From NCBI GenBank assembly GCA_003214355.1, contig QCLS01000004.1:44097-108096 (forward strand): DNA of 64,000 nt, written 5' to 3'. The DNA is from Prochlorococcus sp. AG-418-C09. Lineage in GTDB: Bacteria; Cyanobacteriota; Cyanobacteriia; PCC-6307; Cyanobiaceae. Every line of letters starts with the position of its first letter. Position 1 is the stretch's first letter. Both the position numbers and the translations under genes were made by a program. Below are positions 60,414 to 64,000 of this stretch, in pieces. The notes beneath the pieces were generated by a model, which was not told the origin of the DNA, ran no database searches, and worked only from the letters and a program-made list of their open reading frames with translations.

Positions 60414-63398
60414 ATGACTGATTCAAAAAAGGAAAGAGATGAAATCAAATTTTCAACAAAAACAGATGTAGCCATTCATCGAAAATTAGCTGAGGAAGAA
60501 GGATTATCAATTAAAGAATTGCATGAAAAAATAACCTCCGAGGAAAGTAATAAAATCCTTGCTGAAATAAGGAAAGAAAAAGGAATTGAATTACTAACAA
60601 GAGACGAGATCATAGATATGATCAATGAGCTTTCTGCTATGGAGAAAGAATTGAATAATATGGAAACAAGTCAGTTATTAACTTTAATTCATCAAGGTTA
60701 TGGGAAGCTTCCTGGATTAGCCGCTGCAACTTTACTCAAAGTAAAGAAAGAGGGTAGCTATGAAATTATTAAAAAACTTAGAAAGTTATTTGAAGAGACT
60801 GATGATCCAAATACTGAAACCTCCGATTCCTCATCTGACTTAACAGATTCACCACAACTTAAGAACCCAGAGTTAGATAAAATAATTCAAGGTATTCAAG
60901 ATATAGTTAAAAATCCTGGAAGCATTGAAGAAGAAATTGGGAATAGTGAAATAAGCAATTTAGAAAGACCCGAACCTATCTCTAGTGGCAATAAGCTAGA
61001 AGAGGAAGATGAAGAAAAAGAAGAAGAAAAAGTTAATTTACCTGAATTCAAAATAAGGAATGCTCTATCTACTGTAAGACTTTTAGAAAATCTCAAAGCG
61101 GCTAATGTCGATGATCGATTGGGTATGAATTTTTTGTTAGAGGTCCCAAGGCAACAAATCTGGAATAGCCTTTGTGAAAATCCTGAAGTAACTATTAATG
61201 AACTTAGAAATAATTTAGAAAAATCCGATGGAAAAATAAATACATTAATCACAAAAATACTAGATGAATATGAGTCTGTGAAATCAATGCCTTTACCACC
61301 TGATTACAACGATACCTGGAAAGATAAATATGGAAGAAAATTAGAAAAACCTATAAAACCCTTTCTGATGCAGCTTTATGAGACATGGTTATTAAAAGAG
61401 CAAAAATCTCGTCTTAACCTTTCTGATGCAGGGGCAGGAAAAACATTAGCAGCGGTATTAGCTTCACAAGCATGCAATTCAAAATTAACTTTAATTTTTA
61501 CTCCTAGGCATGTAATTGATTCTTGGGAATATACCTTTGGTAATGCATTTCCGAACGTAGAGGTTCTGCGACAAACTTGGGAACCAAAGTGGAAGCAAAA
61601 GGGAAATAGAGTTTTAATTATTAATTATGAGAGATTAAAAACAGATCCAAAAACACATAATCAGATAATGAATTTTGCTAAAGATCAAGAAGTTGACTTT
61701 GTAGTACTAGATGAAACCCATATTGCAAAACAAAGAGGATCTCTTGAGACAATTTCAAAAGAGGAAAATGACGATGAGATAGAAAACAAGAACGATGATG
61801 ACAATGTAAGTGCGAGGAGAAAAGAATTAGAGACTCTATTAATTGAACTAAGAAGTAAGAATAAAGGAATGAGGATATATGGATTAACAGCCTCGCCAGC
61901 TTTAAATGATCTAACAGAACCAATTACACTTCTATCACTTATTACCCCAGGAAGGGATGTATCCGGGATGAATCACATCGCAAATATCTCTAATGGTTTA
62001 AAAGTTCATCAAGAAATTACAATGGTCTCAACAAGATGGAAACAGACAGAAGATACAAAGACATATAAAGTTAATAGAAAAATAATTAAAGTAGATATTT
62101 CAGATAAACTTGAGGATCTAATTAGTGATTCTAGTTTTTATGCTATTACTCAAGAACAGCATTCATTAGATGGAAAAATTATAGAGTTGAGAAAAATTCT
62201 TTCTGATGGGGAACCAACAATAGTATTTGTTCATCATGTAGAGGGAATCGTTGAAAAAATAAAAGAAAGACTTATTTATTATGGATATTCAGTAGGTGCA
62301 TTTTATGGTGCTGACAAATCTGGACTAAAACCTTTTCTTGATAAAGAAAATCAAATCCTTATTGCTTCAATGAGTGCAATTGGTACAGGATTTGACGGGC
62401 TACAAAAACATTGTTCAAAAGCAATCTTTTTTTCCTTACCTTGGACATATGAATTGAGGAAGCAATGTGAGGCAAGAATTGCTAGAACTGGACAAGTTAA
62501 TGATTGTGAAATAATTACACTCGAAGCTTTTTATGAAGTTAATCATCCAAAGATAAGTTCCAAAGATAATATTTGGTCTTGGGATAAAGAAGTAGCCAAA
62601 TTAATTCACTCAAAAAGAGAAATGTCAGATCTAGTCGTAGATGGCGAAATCCCTAGCTTAGATTCAGTTAGTTTGTATGCTAAAGCTAGGGAAGGAAGAA
62701 AATTATGGATTGAAAGATTACAAGAAATAGGAGGAATAACTTATAAAAAAGAGACTATTAGTATTCCAATAGTTTTTAAAAATGAAACTGAAAAGAAAAA
62801 ACTTTTAGGGAAATTTGGAAACGACTTTAGTAAGATAAACGCAAAATGGAATTCATCCAGAAGTGCAAATCTATATGAAAGGATTAAAAAAGATCCAACT
62901 GAATTTGCTCTTTACCATACCTTTTATAGAGAAAATAGAAAAACATGGACAACAAATCCTCTTAAAGAAGTAATCAATCAATTAAAAGATAAAGAGGGAT
63001 TAGTTATAGGAGATTTTGGTTGTGGAGAAGGAGAGTTAGCTAAAGCGATTGGTGATAAATCCAAAGTTTTTAGTTTTGATATGCACCCAGTAAATGACTC
63101 AATAATTCAATGCAATGTTGCAGATGGAGTACCAATTTCTCCAAATACTTTAGATCTAGCAGTATTTAGTCTTTCTTTAATGACAAAAGATTGGCGAGAT
63201 ATGTTAATTACGGCAAAAAAAGTATTAAAGATCACCGGTCAAATAATAGTTTGGAACCCAAAAAACAAAATCCCAGAAGCTGAATTAGAAAAATCTATAG
63301 AAGAAGCTGGTTTTCGTATTATAAAGAAAGATAATTCAATTAATATTGAACCCTTCATATTTATTAGAGCCTATGTTGATGATGGGAGTCTTGGTTAA
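60414..63398 (+). CDS. SNF2-like helicase fused to Rrp8-like methyltransferase
   Basis: 994 residues. An N-terminal helical region of about 300 residues includes an acidic stretch (EEEDEEKEEEKV). The helicase has Walker A SDAGAGKT (about 340), a DETH box at 433, motif III GLTASPAL, and in the second half SMSAIGTGFDGLQ and QCEARIARTGQ, the SWI/SNF arginine finger region. The last 150 residues are a class I methyltransferase: VIGDFGCGEGELA (about 864), VFSFDMHPVN, and LDLAVFSLSLMTKDWRDMLITAKKVLK, closest in pattern to eukaryotic Rrp8 (m1A rRNA). Role: island replication, DNA modification or defence; undecided. Confidence 0.8.
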   Translation: MTDSKKERDEIKFSTKTDVAIHRKLAEEEGLSIKELHEKITSEESNKILAEIRKEKGIELLTRDEIIDMINELSAMEKELNNMETSQLLTLIHQGYGKLPGLAAATLLKVKKEGSYEIIKKLRKLFEETDDPNTETSDSSSDLTDSPQLKNPELDKIIQGIQDIVKNPGSIEEEIGNSEISNLERPEPISSGNKLEEEDEEKEEEKVNLPEFKIRNALSTVRLLENLKAANVDDRLGMNFLLEVPRQQIWNSLCENPEVTINELRNNLEKSDGKINTLITKILDEYESVKSMPLPPDYNDTWKDKYGRKLEKPIKPFLMQLYETWLLKEQKSRLNLSDAGAGKTLAAVLASQACNSKLTLIFTPRHVIDSWEYTFGNAFPNVEVLRQTWEPKWKQKGNRVLIINYERLKTDPKTHNQIMNFAKDQEVDFVVLDETHIAKQRGSLETISKEENDDEIENKNDDDNVSARRKELETLLIELRSKNKGMRIYGLTASPALNDLTEPITLLSLITPGRDVSGMNHIANISNGLKVHQEITMVSTRWKQTEDTKTYKVNRKIIKVDISDKLEDLISDSSFYAITQEQHSLDGKIIELRKILSDGEPTIVFVHHVEGIVEKIKERLIYYGYSVGAFYGADKSGLKPFLDKENQILIASMSAIGTGFDGLQKHCSKAIFFSLPWTYELRKQCEARIARTGQVNDCEIITLEAFYEVNHPKISSKDNIWSWDKEVAKLIHSKREMSDLVVDGEIPSLDSVSLYAKAREGRKLWIERLQEIGGITYKKETISIPIVFKNETEKKKLLGKFGNDFSKINAKWNSSRSANLYERIKKDPTEFALYHTFYRENRKTWTTNPLKEVINQLKDKEGLVIGDFGCGEGELAKAIGDKSKVFSFDMHPVNDSIIQCNVADGVPISPNTLDLAVFSLSLMTKDWRDMLITAKKVLKITGQIIVWNPKNKIPEAELEKSIEEAGFRIIKKDNSINIEPFIFIRAYVDDGSLG

Positions 63399-64000
63399 TG
63401 CCTTTAAAAACTACAATCACTTATCAAGGTAAAAGGTTCAAAAGTCTTAAATCTCTAGCAGAATCTCAGGGAATATTAAAAAGGTTATGGAAACTCCAAA
63501 AACTTGTAAAGGAAGGATTAAATATTGATGATGCGGTTGAAAAGACAAAGATTAATGAAAAAGACAAAAACATTGAATATGATGGGAGAAATTTTAAGAC
63601 CTATAAAGCTCTAGCACTTTATTTAAAAATAGAAACTTCAACCCTCCTCAACAGAATTAAAAAAGGAGTTCCAAAAAAAAATTGGGGAGATGACTTAATA
63701 ACTTACGAGATTAAATATAAAGGTAAAACTTATCCATCAGCGAATCAATTAGCAAAAGAATTAAATGTAACTCCTTCAACATTAAGAAAAAGAATTAGAG
63801 ACAATTGGCCTGAAGATAAATGGGGAGAAGATCCTGGTAAGTTATACCAAATCAAATACAAAGGGAAAAATTATAAATCGATAAATCATTTAGCAAAATC
63901 AATGAATATTCCAAAAAGGCTTCTTAAAGGAAGAATTGATAAAGGGTGGCCTGAAGATAGATGGATGGAGAGAGATAATCGAATTATTAATTTTCAAGGT
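63399..64000 (+). CDS. Modular repeat protein, NUMOD/IENR1-like (incomplete at window end)
   Basis: 200 codons are visible and open at the end. TAA of the helicase and this ATG are adjacent (TAATG). At least four repeats follow: ITYQGKRFKSLKSLAESQGI, IEYDGRNFKTYKALALYLKI, IKYKGKTYPSANQLAKELNV and IKYKGKNYKSINHLAKSMNI, each followed by a helix ending RI..GWPEDxW or similar. This is the pattern of nuclease-associated modular DNA-binding domains (NUMOD1/IENR1) of phage endonucleases. A nuclease domain may lie beyond the window. The element may bind specific DNA with the helicase. Confidence 0.7.

Noticed and set aside
47525-64000. Cyanophage or prophage
   Set aside because: No capsid, terminase, portal or tail genes visible; recombinase plus small secreted proteins and helicases fit an integrative island better.
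47131-64000. Insertion sequence
   Set aside because: No transposase motif and no terminal inverted repeats found; repeats present are leader and recombinase-end repeats.

Overview
The window looks like a chromosome segment of a high-light Prochlorococcus. It is very AT-rich and gene-dense. It carries thylakoid and oxygenic-photosynthesis genes (petN, thf1/psb29, a thylakoid-type ftsH, the NblS-partner sipA, pcyA), ferredoxin-sulfite reductase, and the many 25-120 residue orphan genes typical of these picocyanobacteria. I identified it by reading motifs and gene order; no database search was run.

Layout. 1-18.7 kb is core: glyS (5' part), sir, a VanX-type dipeptidase, recG, tsf-rpsB (with a pseudoknot leader), a GT2 glycosyltransferase, pcyA-devBCA, two M16 peptidases, sipA, ftsH, clpP and thf1. 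From 18.7 to 27.5 kb lies petN followed by a field of small lineage-specific genes, a DUF2130 protein and a pair of DnaA boxes. 27.5-34.2 kb is a phosphate/arsenate locus: pstCAB and arsR on the minus strand, gap1-arsJ on the plus strand, then pstS facing back. The same ArsR-type dyad occurs between arsR and gap1 and twice in front of pstS. A TrkA-type potassium channel follows. 35.5-41.6 kb is a zinc locus: a WD40 protein, a COG0523 GTPase, znuA, znuC, zur and znuB. ZnuA and the GTPase share an inserted domain. 41.6-47.4 kb is again small genes, with a second DnaA-box cluster, a Yfr1-like small RNA candidate and several strong hairpin terminators.

47.5 kb to the end is a mobile island, probably of the tyrosine-recombinase 'tycheposon' type known from Prochlorococcus. 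It starts with a tyrosine recombinase preceded by two copies of an 11-bp palindromic motif. The 3' end of that recombinase gene recurs twice downstream without the rest of the gene, dividing 48.8-53.7 kb into cassette-like segments. One segment holds a DnaB-like helicase core. From 49.2 to 59.9 kb many secreted proteins begin with nearly the same DNA, ATGAAACGCTTACTACTTGC, which encodes a signal peptide. Orphan copies of that start are fused to a repeated dyad/promoter element. The island continues with a SNF2-like helicase fused to an Rrp8-like methyltransferase, and an unfinished protein made of modular DNA-binding repeats that runs off the window.

How the parts work together: pst imports phosphate (and arsenate), and Gap1/ArsJ should convert and export arsenate, probably under ArsR control that may reach pstS. 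ZnuABC, Zur and the COG0523 GTPase handle zinc. FtsH, ClpP and Thf1 serve thylakoid proteostasis. The island shows gene-cassette turnover, with a signal-peptide module as the recurring junction.
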